Source: an uncultured Bacteroidales bacterium (GTDB lineage: Bacteria; Bacteroidota; Bacteroidia; Bacteroidales; Bacteroidaceae). Taken from it: 64,000 nt of DNA. The stretch lies in assembly GCA_902760345.1 (NCBI GenBank), contig CACWFY010000010.1:20725-84724 (forward strand), written 5' to 3'. The translations under genes and the position numbers were made by a program. The notes below the pieces were generated by a model. The model was given only the letters and a program-made list of their open reading frames with translations, was not told the origin of the DNA and did no database searches. Each line of letters begins with the position of its first letter. The stretch's first letter is position 1. Positions 27,045 through 35,332 of this stretch are shown here, one piece after another.

Positions 27045-28436
27045 TTACTCGTAAGCGCCCATGCGCAGACGGTCAACTTCTTCCTCAGTGAGGTAGCGCC
27101 AGTCACCACGACGGACATTCTTCTTGGTAAGTCCGGCAAACTGTACGCGGTCAAGCTTTGTAACCTTATATCCCAGGCTCTCGAAGATACGACGCACGAT
27201 GCGGTTCTTGCCAGAGTGAATCTCGATGCCTACCTGCTTCTTGTCAGTATCGCTGGCATACTCAATAGCATCTGCCTTAATCTCACCATCCTCCAGCGTA
27301 ATGCCTTCAGCAATCTGCTGCATATCATGAGCCGTCACATTCTTGTCCAGATATACATGATAAATCTTTTTCTTCAGGAACTTCGGATGGGTTAGCTTCG
27401 AAGCGAGGTCGCCATCATTCGTCAACAGAAGCACACCAGTAGTGTTGCGGTCCAGACGGCCAACAGGATAGATACGCTCAGGGCAAGCACCCTTCACCAG
27501 ATCCATCACCGTCTTGCGCTGCTGGGGGTCGTCGCTGGTAGTCACATAGTCCTTAGGCTTATTCAAAAGCACATAGACTTTCTTCTCCATGCGTACGGGT
27601 TGATCGTGGAACAGCACCTCATCAGTACGCAGAACTTTGCTACCCAACTCAGTAACAACCTCGCCATTAACCTTCACGACACCTGCTGTGATGAACTCAT
27701 CAGCCTCACGACGACTGCAAACACCGGCATTGGCCAGGAACTTGTTCAAGCGGATGGGCTCGTTGGGGTCGAAGTTTTCCTCCTTATATTCAATGCGCTT
27801 CTTCAAGCTATATTTTGCATTGGGATCATAGCCAGGAGTATGCTGGCGATAACCGCCACGCTGCTGACCATAACCACCCTGACGGGGCTGGCCGTAACCG
27901 CCACGCTGCTGATAACCACCCTGACGAGGCTGACCATACTGCTGACGGGGCTGACCATACTGCGGACGAGGCTGATAGCCACCCTGACGGGGCTGGCCGT
28001 AACCACCACGTTGCTGATAACCGCCCTGACGAGGCTGACCATACTGCTGACGAGGCTGATAACCAGTCTCTTCACCTTCGGCCTGCTGATTATATCGGGG
28101 ACGGTAACCACCCTGTTGGCCGTAGTTGTTGCGAGGGCGATAACCACCCTCATTATTATAATTGGTACGAGGGCGATAACCACCACGCTGCTGGTTGTAT
28201 TCGCGGGGCTGAGAGGCAGCATTCTGCAAACCTGCGCCAAAGCCCTCGGGACGGAAACCGCCTTCTTCCTGATTACGATTAAAACTGCCCTGATTATAGG
28301 GACGTGTCTGCTGATGAATACGCGGACGTGGTGAACGTCCGGGACGGTAGCCCTGATAGCCACTATTCTCATGGTCGGTCGTGTGCTGCTGCTCAGCAGC
28401 CTTCTCTTCATTGATTTTTTCGTTCTCGAATTCCAT
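27045..28436 (-). CDS. RluB/RsuA-type rRNA pseudouridine synthase with RG/YGQ-rich N-terminal extension
   Basis: The catalytic part converts a specific uridine in rRNA to pseudouridine. The C-terminal half is standard: an S4 RNA-binding domain (IRLNKFLANAGVCSRREADEF, about 226-285) and the synthase domain with the catalytic motif PVGRLDRNTTGVLLLTNDGD (about 322-341) and IHSGKNRIVRRIFE. The N-terminal about 215 residues are disordered, made of repeats such as GGYRPR, QQRGGYGQP and RQGGYQ, rich in Arg, Gly, Tyr and Gln. The protein is therefore 463 aa against about 240-290 for typical RluB. The repeats are also visible in the DNA. It lies between purB and asnS on the same strand. Which rRNA uridine is modified cannot be told. 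Confidence 0.88.
   Translation of the reverse strand: MEFENEKINEEKAAEQQHTTDHENSGYQGYRPGRSPRPRIHQQTRPYNQGSFNRNQEEGGFRPEGFGAGLQNAASQPREYNQQRGGYRPRTNYNNEGGYRPRNNYGQQGGYRPRYNQQAEGEETGYQPRQQYGQPRQGGYQQRGGYGQPRQGGYQPRPQYGQPRQQYGQPRQGGYQQRGGYGQPRQGGYGQQRGGYRQHTPGYDPNAKYSLKKRIEYKEENFDPNEPIRLNKFLANAGVCSRREADEFITAGVVKVNGEVVTELGSKVLRTDEVLFHDQPVRMEKKVYVLLNKPKDYVTTSDDPQQRKTVMDLVKGACPERIYPVGRLDRNTTGVLLLTNDGDLASKLTHPKFLKKKIYHVYLDKNVTAHDMQQIAEGITLEDGEIKADAIEYASDTDKKQVGIEIHSGKNRIVRRIFESLGYKVTKLDRVQFAGLTKKNVRRGDWRYLTEEEVDRLRMGAYE
27800..28370 (-). repeat. DNA-level repeats encoding the RG/YGQ tract
   Basis: Units of about 18-30 nt encoding GYQQRGGYGQPRQG and related words recur in the first half of the pseudouridine synthase gene, with several near-identical copies between about 27840 and 28060. 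This makes the region prone to length change. Confidence 0.7.
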
Positions 28437-28510
28437 TTTCTTCTGTGTTTTTAGCCGAAAGCCTCACGGCTCTCTTTGTGTTGTTAAATAATATATGGTT
28501 TTATTTCTCT

Positions 28511-29857
28511 TTACATTCCCGTATAGTTCATCGGGGTAATAGCCATCAATTCGACTTTAACCTCATCACTCACGTTCAGCTCCTGAATAAAAGCATGAAT
28601 CGTCTCTTCTGTCATTTTCTGATTCGTACGTGTCAGCGCCTTCAGGGCTTCGTAGGGATGAGGATAGGCCTCACGGCGCAGAATGGTCTGAATAGCTTCT
28701 GCAACAACTGCCCACGTGTTATCAAGGTCTTCTTGCAACTTCGATTCGTTAAGAATAAGTTTGCGCAACCCCTTCAGCGTGCTTTGAACAGCAATCACGG
28801 CATGTCCCATCGGCACACCGACATTACGCAGTACCGTCGAGTCGGTCAAGTCGCGCTGCAGGCGACTTACTGGCAACTTCTGTGCCAAGAACTGCAAGAC
28901 AGCATTTGCGACACCCATATTACCTTCTGAATTCTCAAAGTCAATGGGGTTCACCTTGTGAGGCATAGCACTCGAGCCAACCTCGCCAGCCTTAATCTTC
29001 TGTTTGAAATACTCCATAGAAATATACATCCAGAAGTCACGATCGAGGTCGATGATGATGGTATTAATGCGACGCATGCCATCAAAAATAGCACCCAGCC
29101 AATCGTAATTCGAAATCTGAGTAGTCCATTGCTCACGCTCCAGTCCCAGTTTCTCAGACACAAACTGATTGCCAAACTCGCGCCAGTCATACTGGGGGTA
29201 AGCCACATGGTGAGCATTATAGTTACCCGTTGCGCCACCAAACTTAGCGGTGATAGGAGTGTCCTTCAAAGCGCGTAATTGCTCTTCCAAACGGTATACA
29301 AACACCATGACCTCCTTGCCCAAACGTGTTGGAGATGCGGGCTGTCCGTGGGTTTTGGCCAACATTGGCACATTCTTCCACTGTTCAGCATAGTCGTGCA
29401 ACTGTTCAATCAGCTCCTCAACCATAGGATAATACACCTCTTCCAACGCTTCTTTAACAGAAAGGGGAACGCTGGTATTATTGATGTCCTGCGAGGTCAG
29501 GCCGAAATGGATAAATTCTTTATACTGCTCGAAGTTACCAATACTATCAAGCTGTTCCTTGATAAAATACTCCACAGCCTTCACATCATGGTTTGTGGTC
29601 TGCTCGATTTCCTTTACACGAGCGGCATCTTTCTCAGTAAAGTTACGGTAAATATCGCGCAAGGCCTCAAAACGTGAATGGTCGAAACCTTCTAACTGAG
29701 GCAACGGCAATTCACATAGTGCAATAAAATATTCGATTTCTACGCGTACACGATAACGAATGAGCGCATACTCAGAAAAATATCCTGCCAACTGCTTTGT
29801 TTTACTTCTATAACGGCCGTCTATTGGTGAGATGGCGGTCAATGCATCCAATTCCAT
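28511..29857 (-). CDS. purB: Adenylosuccinate lyase
   Basis: PurB cleaves SAICAR and adenylosuccinate, releasing fumarate, in purine synthesis. The 448-aa product has ISPIDGRYRSKTKQLAGYFSE at the N-terminus, TSQDINNTSVPL, AKTHGQPASPTRLGKEVMVF, the family signature GSSAMPHKVNPIDFENSEGN (about 300) and LQRDLTDSTVLRNVGVP. This matches the E. coli-type long form. A TACCTTTG box at 29949-29956 (minus) about 90 nt upstream is the likely promoter. The pseudouridine synthase gene follows 74 nt downstream. Confidence 0.96.
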   Translation of the reverse strand: MELDALTAISPIDGRYRSKTKQLAGYFSEYALIRYRVRVEIEYFIALCELPLPQLEGFDHSRFEALRDIYRNFTEKDAARVKEIEQTTNHDVKAVEYFIKEQLDSIGNFEQYKEFIHFGLTSQDINNTSVPLSVKEALEEVYYPMVEELIEQLHDYAEQWKNVPMLAKTHGQPASPTRLGKEVMVFVYRLEEQLRALKDTPITAKFGGATGNYNAHHVAYPQYDWREFGNQFVSEKLGLEREQWTTQISNYDWLGAIFDGMRRINTIIIDLDRDFWMYISMEYFKQKIKAGEVGSSAMPHKVNPIDFENSEGNMGVANAVLQFLAQKLPVSRLQRDLTDSTVLRNVGVPMGHAVIAVQSTLKGLRKLILNESKLQEDLDNTWAVVAEAIQTILRREAYPHPYEALKALTRTNQKMTEETIHAFIQELNVSDEVKVELMAITPMNYTGM

Positions 29858-29948
29858 GCTTACTCTAATACCTAATTAATACTATATATAGCTAAACTTT
29901 CTTCAACGTTAGTCAAAACTTGTCGCAACATTCTCTCAAATGTGGTTG

Positions 29949-29956
29949 CAAAGGTA
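29949..29956 (-). promoter_or_regulatory. TAnnTTTG box upstream of purB
   Basis: TACCTTTG on the minus strand. The upstream TTTG is not obvious because the region is a short-word repeat (TTGAGAATTGAGAATTGAG). Confidence 0.5.
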
Positions 29957-29967
29957 CGAATAATAAT

Positions 29968-29997
29968 TGAAAATTGAGAATTGAGAATTGAGAATTT
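29968..29997. repeat. Short-word repeat (GAGAATT)n
   Basis: About four tandem copies of the 7-nt word GAGAATT or GAAAATT lie between the purB promoter and the tRNA-Val terminator. No coding or clear regulatory role is visible. Confidence 0.6.
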
Positions 29998-30030
29998 TAT
30001 TATGAATTGGTGCTTTTTTTGATATTTAAC

Positions 30031-30066
30031 AAAAAAAGGAGTCCCGAATGATTTCGGAACTCCTAA
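30031..30066 (-). terminator. Terminator of tRNA-Val
   Basis: On the minus strand a 12-bp stem (AGGAGTTCCGAA pairing with TTCGGGACTCCT, one U-G wobble) with a 4-nt loop is followed by seven T. It starts just after the tRNA 3' end. A near-identical copy follows the OmpA-family gene. Confidence 0.85.
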
Positions 30067-30067
30067 G

Positions 30068-30142
30068 TGGGCGCTGACGGATTCGAACCGCCGACCCTCT
30101 GCTTGTAAGGCAGATGCTCTAAACCAGCTGAGCTAAGCGCCC
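30068..30142 (-). tRNA. tRNA-Val (anticodon TAC)
   Basis: The minus strand folds as a tRNA: a 7-bp acceptor stem (GGGCGCT with AGCGCCC), a D arm with AGCTCAGCTGGTTTAGAGC, the anticodon stem TCTGC/GCAGA enclosing loop CTTACAA (anticodon TAC), and a T arm with GGTTCGAATCC. The discriminator is A and no CCA is encoded. A promoter lies upstream and a terminator follows, so it is transcribed alone. Confidence 0.95.
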
Positions 30143-30161
30143 TTTTGTTTCAAAAGCGGTG

Positions 30162-30193
30162 CAAAGGTACGGCTTTTTCTTGAAACCACCAAA
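30162..30193 (-). promoter_or_regulatory. Promoter of tRNA-Val
   Basis: On the minus strand TTTG (30190-30193), a 20-nt spacer and TACCTTTG (30162-30169) match the Bacteroidetes consensus about 20 nt upstream of the mature 5' end. Confidence 0.8.
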
Positions 30194-30245
30194 CTTTTGC
30201 ACCACTTTTTTGAAAAAAAGTTGTTTTTTTACATATTTTCTCGCA

Positions 30246-30671
30246 TTACAGGCAATAAAGATCGCTTGCAGCCAACAAATCTACTCTCTTTTCTGCAAGA
30301 ATACGCTCACAGTTTTCCAGATCTGTAGGACGGATTATCACATGAGCGACATCACCGTTAGCAAATGAATACATATACTCGATGAACACCCCTGCCTCGG
30401 AAAGATACTTCATCACCTTTGCCAAGGAGCCACTGGTATTAGGACAGGTAAAGCCAATCACATCGGTAATCTTTACAGCAAAATGAGCGGCTTTCAAAAC
30501 CTGATAGGCTTTGTCTGGATCACTTACAATACAACGCAGAATACCAAAATCAGAATTATCAGCGATACTCATTGCTGACAGATTGACACCTGCTTCACCT
30601 AATACGTCGGTCACTTCAGTCAGACGACCCGACTTATTCTCTAAAAAAACGGATAACTGTTTTGCTAACAT
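30246..30671 (-). CDS. ACT-domain protein (amino acid binding)
   Basis: This 141-aa protein consists of two ACT domains: LSVFLENKSGRLTEVTDVLGEAGVNLSAMSI in the first half and VIGFTCPNTSGSLAKVMKYLSEAGVFIEYMY in the second. ACT domains bind amino acids or similar ligands and usually regulate partner enzymes. The start is the ATG giving MLAKQL; a longer reading from 30758 overlaps paaK and has no domain similarity. It follows paaK by 34 nt. In gut Bacteroidetes and archaea such an ACT protein is often beside arylacetate-CoA ligase and indolepyruvate oxidoreductase genes, but no iorAB is present here. A regulatory role towards aromatic amino acid metabolism is inferred. Confidence 0.85.
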   Translation of the reverse strand: MLAKQLSVFLENKSGRLTEVTDVLGEAGVNLSAMSIADNSDFGILRCIVSDPDKAYQVLKAAHFAVKITDVIGFTCPNTSGSLAKVMKYLSEAGVFIEYMYSFANGDVAHVIIRPTDLENCERILAEKRVDLLAASDLYCL

Positions 30672-30705
30672 ATTTGTTTGGTTTTCGTTATTAATGTATC
30701 TCGAT

Positions 30706-32004
30706 TTAAAGTTTTCTATTATCAATGACTCGCTTAGCCTTACCCTCAGAGCGCTCAATGCCCTTTGGTTCTACCAACTTCACTTTGAAGCCCAGACCAA
30801 TGACAGAACGCAACTCACCCTCCAGCTTCTTCTGTAAGCCAACGAGCGTAGCCATATCGTCGGTAAAGTACTCTTCCTTGACCTCTACCTTCAACTCACT
30901 GGTATCGGTATTGTTCACACGGTCAACAGTCAGCAGGAAGTGTGGCTCGTACTCAGGCAACTTCAAGATGACGTCCTCAATCTGCGATGGGAATACGTTG
31001 ACGCCACGAATAATGAGCATATCGTCGCAACGGCCCAAGATACGATCCATGCGAACCAGCGTACGTCCACACTTACACTTGTCGTAGTGCAATGCCGTCA
31101 GGTCGTGGGTACGATAGCGCAGCAGAGGCATACCCTCTTTCGTCAGATGGGTAAACGTCAGTTCACCGAACTGTCCTTCAGGCAACGGCTCACCAGTCTT
31201 GGGATCCAGAATCTCAGGATAGAACAAGTCTTCGTTCAGGTGGGTACCACACTGGTGTTCACACTCATAGCCGACGCCAGGACCAGCAATCTCACTAAGT
31301 CCATAGATATCGTAAGCTTTAATGCCCAGGCTCTCTTCCAACTTCTTACGCATTTTCTCCGTCCAAGGTTCAGCGCCAAACACACCCACCTTCAACTTAA
31401 ACTCGTCGCGTGAATACTCGCACTCCTTCATGGCTTCACCCAAGAACATTGCATAACTGGGGGTACAGCAAAGAATGGTAGTACCGAAGTCGTGCATCAG
31501 CGTCATCTGCTTCTGCGTATTACCGCTAGAGATAGGAATAACACTGGCACCAATATTTGTTGCACCATCATGGGCACCCAAACCTCCAGTAAACAATCCA
31601 TAGCCATAGGCCACCTGGAAGATATCCTCTTTCGTAGCACCATAAGCCGTAAAAGCGCGAGAGATCGCCTCTGACCACATAGCCAAGTCCTTACGGGTGT
31701 AGAGCACCACAACAGGCTTGCCCGTCGTACCACTACTTGCATGGATACGCACAATCTGACTCATGGGTACTGCTGCCAGTCCAAAAGGATAATTGTCGCG
31801 AAGATCGAGTTTATTAGTAAAAGGCAATTTAGTGATATCGTCGATGCTCTTGATATCACCTGGTTCAAGTCCCATCTCCTGAAACTTCTTACGATAAAAT
31901 GGCGTGTTATAATAAACATATTCCGCCATTTTCTTTAATCTGCTACTCTGCAACTCGCGTAATTGTTCGCGATCCATACATTCTATGGTCTCATTCCAAA
32001 TCAT
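30706..32004 (-). CDS. paaK: Phenylacetate-CoA ligase family enzyme
   Basis: This adenylate-forming enzyme should activate an arylacetate (phenylacetate or indoleacetate type) to its CoA thioester with ATP. The 432-aa product has the typical N-terminus (QLRELQSSRLKKMAEYVYYNTPFYRKKF), the AMP-binding P-loop IHASSGTTGKPVVVLYT (about 90-106), YGLSEIAGPGVGYEC (about 236) and the C-terminal RSEGKAKRVIDNR with the catalytic lysine region. Together with the ACT protein downstream, it suggests use of ligands derived from aromatic amino acids. In anaerobes, the PaaK homologue may act with 2-oxoacid oxidoreductases, running towards ATP formation. A TACCTTTG box at 32048-32055 (minus) probably drives it. 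Confidence 0.92.
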   Translation of the reverse strand: MIWNETIECMDREQLRELQSSRLKKMAEYVYYNTPFYRKKFQEMGLEPGDIKSIDDITKLPFTNKLDLRDNYPFGLAAVPMSQIVRIHASSGTTGKPVVVLYTRKDLAMWSEAISRAFTAYGATKEDIFQVAYGYGLFTGGLGAHDGATNIGASVIPISSGNTQKQMTLMHDFGTTILCCTPSYAMFLGEAMKECEYSRDEFKLKVGVFGAEPWTEKMRKKLEESLGIKAYDIYGLSEIAGPGVGYECEHQCGTHLNEDLFYPEILDPKTGEPLPEGQFGELTFTHLTKEGMPLLRYRTHDLTALHYDKCKCGRTLVRMDRILGRCDDMLIIRGVNVFPSQIEDVILKLPEYEPHFLLTVDRVNNTDTSELKVEVKEEYFTDDMATLVGLQKKLEGELRSVIGLGFKVKLVEPKGIERSEGKAKRVIDNRKL

Positions 32005-32060
32005 GGTCTTTGTACGTTAAATTGTGATGTTAGTAATTGTGTTGATGCAAAGGTACGAAA

Positions 32061-32094
32061 TAATTCATAATTCATGATTCATAATTCATAATTA
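32061..32094. repeat. Short-word repeat (AATTCAT)n
   Basis: About four copies of AATTCAT or ATTCATG lie between the paaK promoter box and the OmpA terminator. Confidence 0.5.
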
Positions 32095-32120
32095 TTTTTG
32101 CACCTTTTTTTATATTTAAC

Positions 32121-32154
32121 AAAAAAAGGAGTCCCGAAATCTTCGGAACTCCTT
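32121..32154 (-). terminator. Terminator of the OmpA-family gene
   Basis: On the minus strand a stem of AAAGGAGTTCCGAA with its complement and a 3-nt loop is followed by seven T. The hairpin arms and the flank (ATATTTAAC on the plus strand) are nearly identical to the tRNA-Val terminator 2.1 kb away. Confidence 0.88.
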
Positions 32155-32176
32155 TGTAAGATATCTCTTGTTTAAA

Positions 32177-33346
32177 TTACTTAATCTCAACAGTAGCACG
32201 ACGGTTGTAAGTAATCGGGCTCAGGGTGTTAACACCACCAGCAGCAACAGTCTCAATCTGGTCGCGGCTTACACCAAGCTTAACGAGCTCGTTAGCGACA
32301 GCCTCAGCACGCTTCTGAGAAAGCTTCTGGTTGTAGTCAGCGCTACCAGTCTTGCTGTCAGCATAACCAGTAACAACCAGCTTAGAGTTGTTGTCCTTAG
32401 CAACCTTAGCCAGGTCAGATACATTCTGCAGATCCTTCTTAGAAGCAACGGTAGACTTACCGAGGTTGAAGAATACAGAAACAGGAGCGGCAACAACCTT
32501 CGTAATGGTCTGAGGAGCAGCAACAACAGCAGCTGCAGTCTGCTTCGGCTGGTTAGCCAGCATGTTCTTCAGGCGAGCGTTCTCAGCCTGAGCGTCAGAC
32601 AACTGAGCGTTCAGAGCGTCGATCTGACCCTGAGAGAGAGCCTTGATAGCGTCTACGTCAGGAGTCTTGCTCCAACCAGTCTTACCAAGGTTGTAAGTCA
32701 AACCGACCTCAACACTGAACTGGTTCATACGATGCTTAGGAGCGATACCATCGTGTGCAGGAGCACCGAAAGCCTCACCATAACTAGTATAACCAAGTTC
32801 GAGGTTAGCAGCCAGCTTCTTGCTCAGACGGAAGGTATTCAGGATACCAGCGTTTACCAGGAATGTGTTAGCCTTAGCGTCGAAGTTACGAGCAACACCA
32901 GCACCCAGATAGGGGATGAAGTTCCAGATACGGTTCTCGTTGTAGCCACAGAACATATTGCTCAGGTTGAACAGAACGTTCTCGTTAACAGCGAGATACT
33001 TGTCAATATCACTATTGAAAGCCTTACCCATCCAAATACCGGTAGCCTTAGTACGAAGTCCGAGACCTGGAGTAAACCACTTACCAATAGCCAGTGAGAA
33101 GCCAAGGGCAGTACGCGTATCGTGATCAACATCAGTCAAAGCGGTTCCGAGGGGGAACTTGTAGAAAGGATTCTGGAAAATCTTGTCTGTACCAGCCCAA
33201 GAAGCGCTATAATTTACATTAGCCTGAATGAACCAGTTGCTCCAGAATGAATTGGTAGCTACGCTATACTTCAGGGTTGGATCTTCCTGAGCCATAGCAT
33301 TCATTGAAAGACCGGCAATAGCCAGCATTAAGAAAAACTTTTTCAT
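32177..33346 (-). CDS. OmpA-family outer-membrane protein
   Basis: This abundant-type protein anchors the outer membrane to peptidoglycan. The 389-aa precursor has a signal peptide (MKKFFLMLAIAGLSMNAMAQ) and a barrel domain (about 20-215, ending FSVEVGLTYNLGKTGW). A short coiled coil follows (ALSQGQIDALNAQLSDAQAENARLKNML) and an Ala/Val linker. The C-terminal OmpA/MotB peptidoglycan-binding domain has VTGYADSKTGSADYNQKLSQ, RAEAVANELVKLGV and final NRRATVEIK. The lengths fit Bacteroidales OmpA proteins. It has its own promoter and terminator. Clean alternating codon use (many GTT/GCA/AAC) suggests high expression, an impression and not a calculation. Confidence 0.93.
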   Translation of the reverse strand: MKKFFLMLAIAGLSMNAMAQEDPTLKYSVATNSFWSNWFIQANVNYSASWAGTDKIFQNPFYKFPLGTALTDVDHDTRTALGFSLAIGKWFTPGLGLRTKATGIWMGKAFNSDIDKYLAVNENVLFNLSNMFCGYNENRIWNFIPYLGAGVARNFDAKANTFLVNAGILNTFRLSKKLAANLELGYTSYGEAFGAPAHDGIAPKHRMNQFSVEVGLTYNLGKTGWSKTPDVDAIKALSQGQIDALNAQLSDAQAENARLKNMLANQPKQTAAAVVAAPQTITKVVAAPVSVFFNLGKSTVASKKDLQNVSDLAKVAKDNNSKLVVTGYADSKTGSADYNQKLSQKRAEAVANELVKLGVSRDQIETVAAGGVNTLSPITYNRRATVEIK

Positions 33347-33390
33347 ACTATACTAAAAATTAATAAATGATACAATTTCGAAATTCTGTG

Positions 33391-33421
33391 CAAAAGTAAA
33401 TATTATTTTCGAAAACACAAA
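33391..33421 (-). promoter_or_regulatory. Promoter of the OmpA-family gene
   Basis: On the minus strand TTTG (33418-33421), a 19-nt spacer and TACTTTTG (33391-33398) match the consensus, about 45 nt before the start codon in an AT-rich region. Confidence 0.82.
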
Positions 33422-33517
33422 GTTTTTAAGCAACAAAATTAAAAAATAGTGTATTTTTTGCCATCAATCTCATAAATTTGCTTAAAAAAGAGCAAAAAAT
33501 AGATAATTTTATCACAA

Positions 33518-35332
33518 TTATCCCAACAGATGCTCAATATCAGAATGAGGCAATATACTTAGTATCGTCCGTCCATCTGGGGCATAGTTTACATTTTCAC
33601 AGGCAAAGAGACCATTGACTATAACATCCATCTCCTCATTTGAGAGAAACTGACCATAGGGTATGGCTGCATGACGGGCCAAACCAAGAGCAACTTCACT
33701 ATTCAATGCCGTCAAGTCATGAGTTACAGGAGCAGATGAACTCAAGATGTCTTGCAATAGCTGCTGGGGATTTAGACCTTCTATACCTGCGGGAACGCCA
33801 TTTATGGCATAACTATTAGGGCCTAAGGGACTCAAATCGAAACCCACAGCAGCAAACAATGGTAATACCTCCTCCATCAGCACCGCCTCTGAAGGTGTCA
33901 ACTCCAGTACTTCTGGGAACAATAGACGCTGGCTTTGAGCCGGACTGTCAGCCAATTGATGCATATAGCGTTCATAACGGATACGGACATCAGCCCGATG
34001 CTGATCGATAATCATCAATCCGGATTTAACGGCAGTCATAATATATCGGCCTTTGTACTGATAGTGTGTCGGGCTGACATCAGCCATATCTATTGAGTGA
34101 GTTTTCGACGCATCCACATAATGAGTTTCCGGTCCTACAGTAAACAAAGAGCCCTCTTCGTTCTGTGACTTTGGCAGTTGGTCGTATAACTGCTCCCAAT
34201 TTTTAGGTGGTCTTTCCTTGAAAGGATTATAGGCGGGATTATAACTAGGCTTCAGATCCACTGCGACCGGCTGTGACGGTTGTGGTTGATAGGCAGGAAT
34301 CTCCGGACGCCCAACAGTATCAAAGTCTATTTGAGGTATTTCGCAAAACTGTCCAATGGCATCCTTTACGGCAGCAGCAAGAATCTGCCAGATAGCCTGT
34401 TCGTTCTCAAACTTTATCTCCGTCTTGGTAGGATGAATATTTACATCGATATCTGCAGGATTGACATCGAAATAAATAAAATAAGGAATATGCGTACCCG
34501 CAGGTATAAGACGTTCATAAGCCTGTATGACAGCCTTATGGAAATACGCATGCTTCATAAAGCGGCCATTCACAAAGAAATACTCATGGGCACCTTTTTT
34601 GCGTGCTGATTCAGGTTTGGCAGCAAATCCTGTTATCTTACACATGGCCGTTTCGACGCTGACCGGCAGCAAATCCTGTCCATAGCGTCGGCCATAGACA
34701 TCTGTAATACGCTGTCGTAAAGTACCTGCACGAAGATTCATCAGTTCTTGTCCGTTGCTATACAAGGTAAAGTTGATATCAGGGTATACCAGTACTATGC
34801 GTTCAAAGGCAGCTACAATATTGCTCAGTTCCGTAGCATTACTCTTGAGGAATTTACGTCGTGCAGGAACATTATAGAAGAGGTTGCTCACCATGAAAGA
34901 AGAACCAACAGGACAGGAGCAAGGTTCCTGACTATCAACATGGGAAGCCGACAGTGACAGACAAGTGCCTATCTCGTCCACTTGTCTACGGGTACGTAAC
35001 TCTATCTGTGATACAGCAGCAATAGAAGGCAGTGCCTCGCCACGGAATCCCATCGTATGCAGGGAAAACAAGTCCTCAGCCTGTCGAATCTTTGAAGTAG
35101 CATGTCGTTCAAAAGCCAAACGGGCATCTGTCTCAGACATGCCGCAACCGTCATCAATAACCTGAATAGATGTCCGGCCCGCATCTACCACCAACACATT
35201 TATGGTATGTGCCTTGGCATCAACAGCATTCTCTACCAGCTCCTTGATAACGGAAGCCGGCCGCTGGATGACCTCACCAGCAGCAATCTGGTTGGCCACA
35301 CTATCGGGTAGCAGCTGTATTACATCAGTCAT
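33518..35332 (-). CDS. mutL: DNA mismatch repair protein MutL
   Basis: MutL couples MutS mismatch recognition to strand removal. From the ATG giving [10 protein letters not shown] the protein is 604 aa. The N-terminal GHKL ATPase is intact: [14 protein letters not shown] with the catalytic Glu, VIDDGCGM, the [16 protein letters not shown] lid and [12 protein letters not shown]. In the C-terminal domain the endonuclease motif DQHA(X)2E(X)4E reads [12 protein letters not shown] (near 443), losing Ala4 and the first Glu. The CPHGRP zinc motif reads YAPDGRT (near 585), losing Cys and His. The beta-clamp-like QRLLFPEV motif is present. Latent nickase activity is therefore doubtful. It overlaps the OstA gene by 8 nt and is the last gene of its operon. 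Confidence 0.95.
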   Translation of the reverse strand: MTDVIQLLPDSVANQIAAGEVIQRPASVIKELVENAVDAKAHTINVLVVDAGRTSIQVIDDGCGMSETDARLAFERHATSKIRQAEDLFSLHTMGFRGEALPSIAAVSQIELRTRRQVDEIGTCLSLSASHVDSQEPCSCPVGSSFMVSNLFYNVPARRKFLKSNATELSNIVAAFERIVLVYPDINFTLYSNGQELMNLRAGTLRQRITDVYGRRYGQDLLPVSVETAMCKITGFAAKPESARKKGAHEYFFVNGRFMKHAYFHKAVIQAYERLIPAGTHIPYFIYFDVNPADIDVNIHPTKTEIKFENEQAIWQILAAAVKDAIGQFCEIPQIDFDTVGRPEIPAYQPQPSQPVAVDLKPSYNPAYNPFKERPPKNWEQLYDQLPKSQNEEGSLFTVGPETHYVDASKTHSIDMADVSPTHYQYKGRYIMTAVKSGLMIIDQHRADVRIRYERYMHQLADSPAQSQRLLFPEVLELTPSEAVLMEEVLPLFAAVGFDLSPLGPNSYAINGVPAGIEGLNPQQLLQDILSSSAPVTHDLTALNSEVALGLARHAAIPYGQFLSNEEMDVIVNGLFACENVNYAPDGRTILSILPHSDIEHLLG

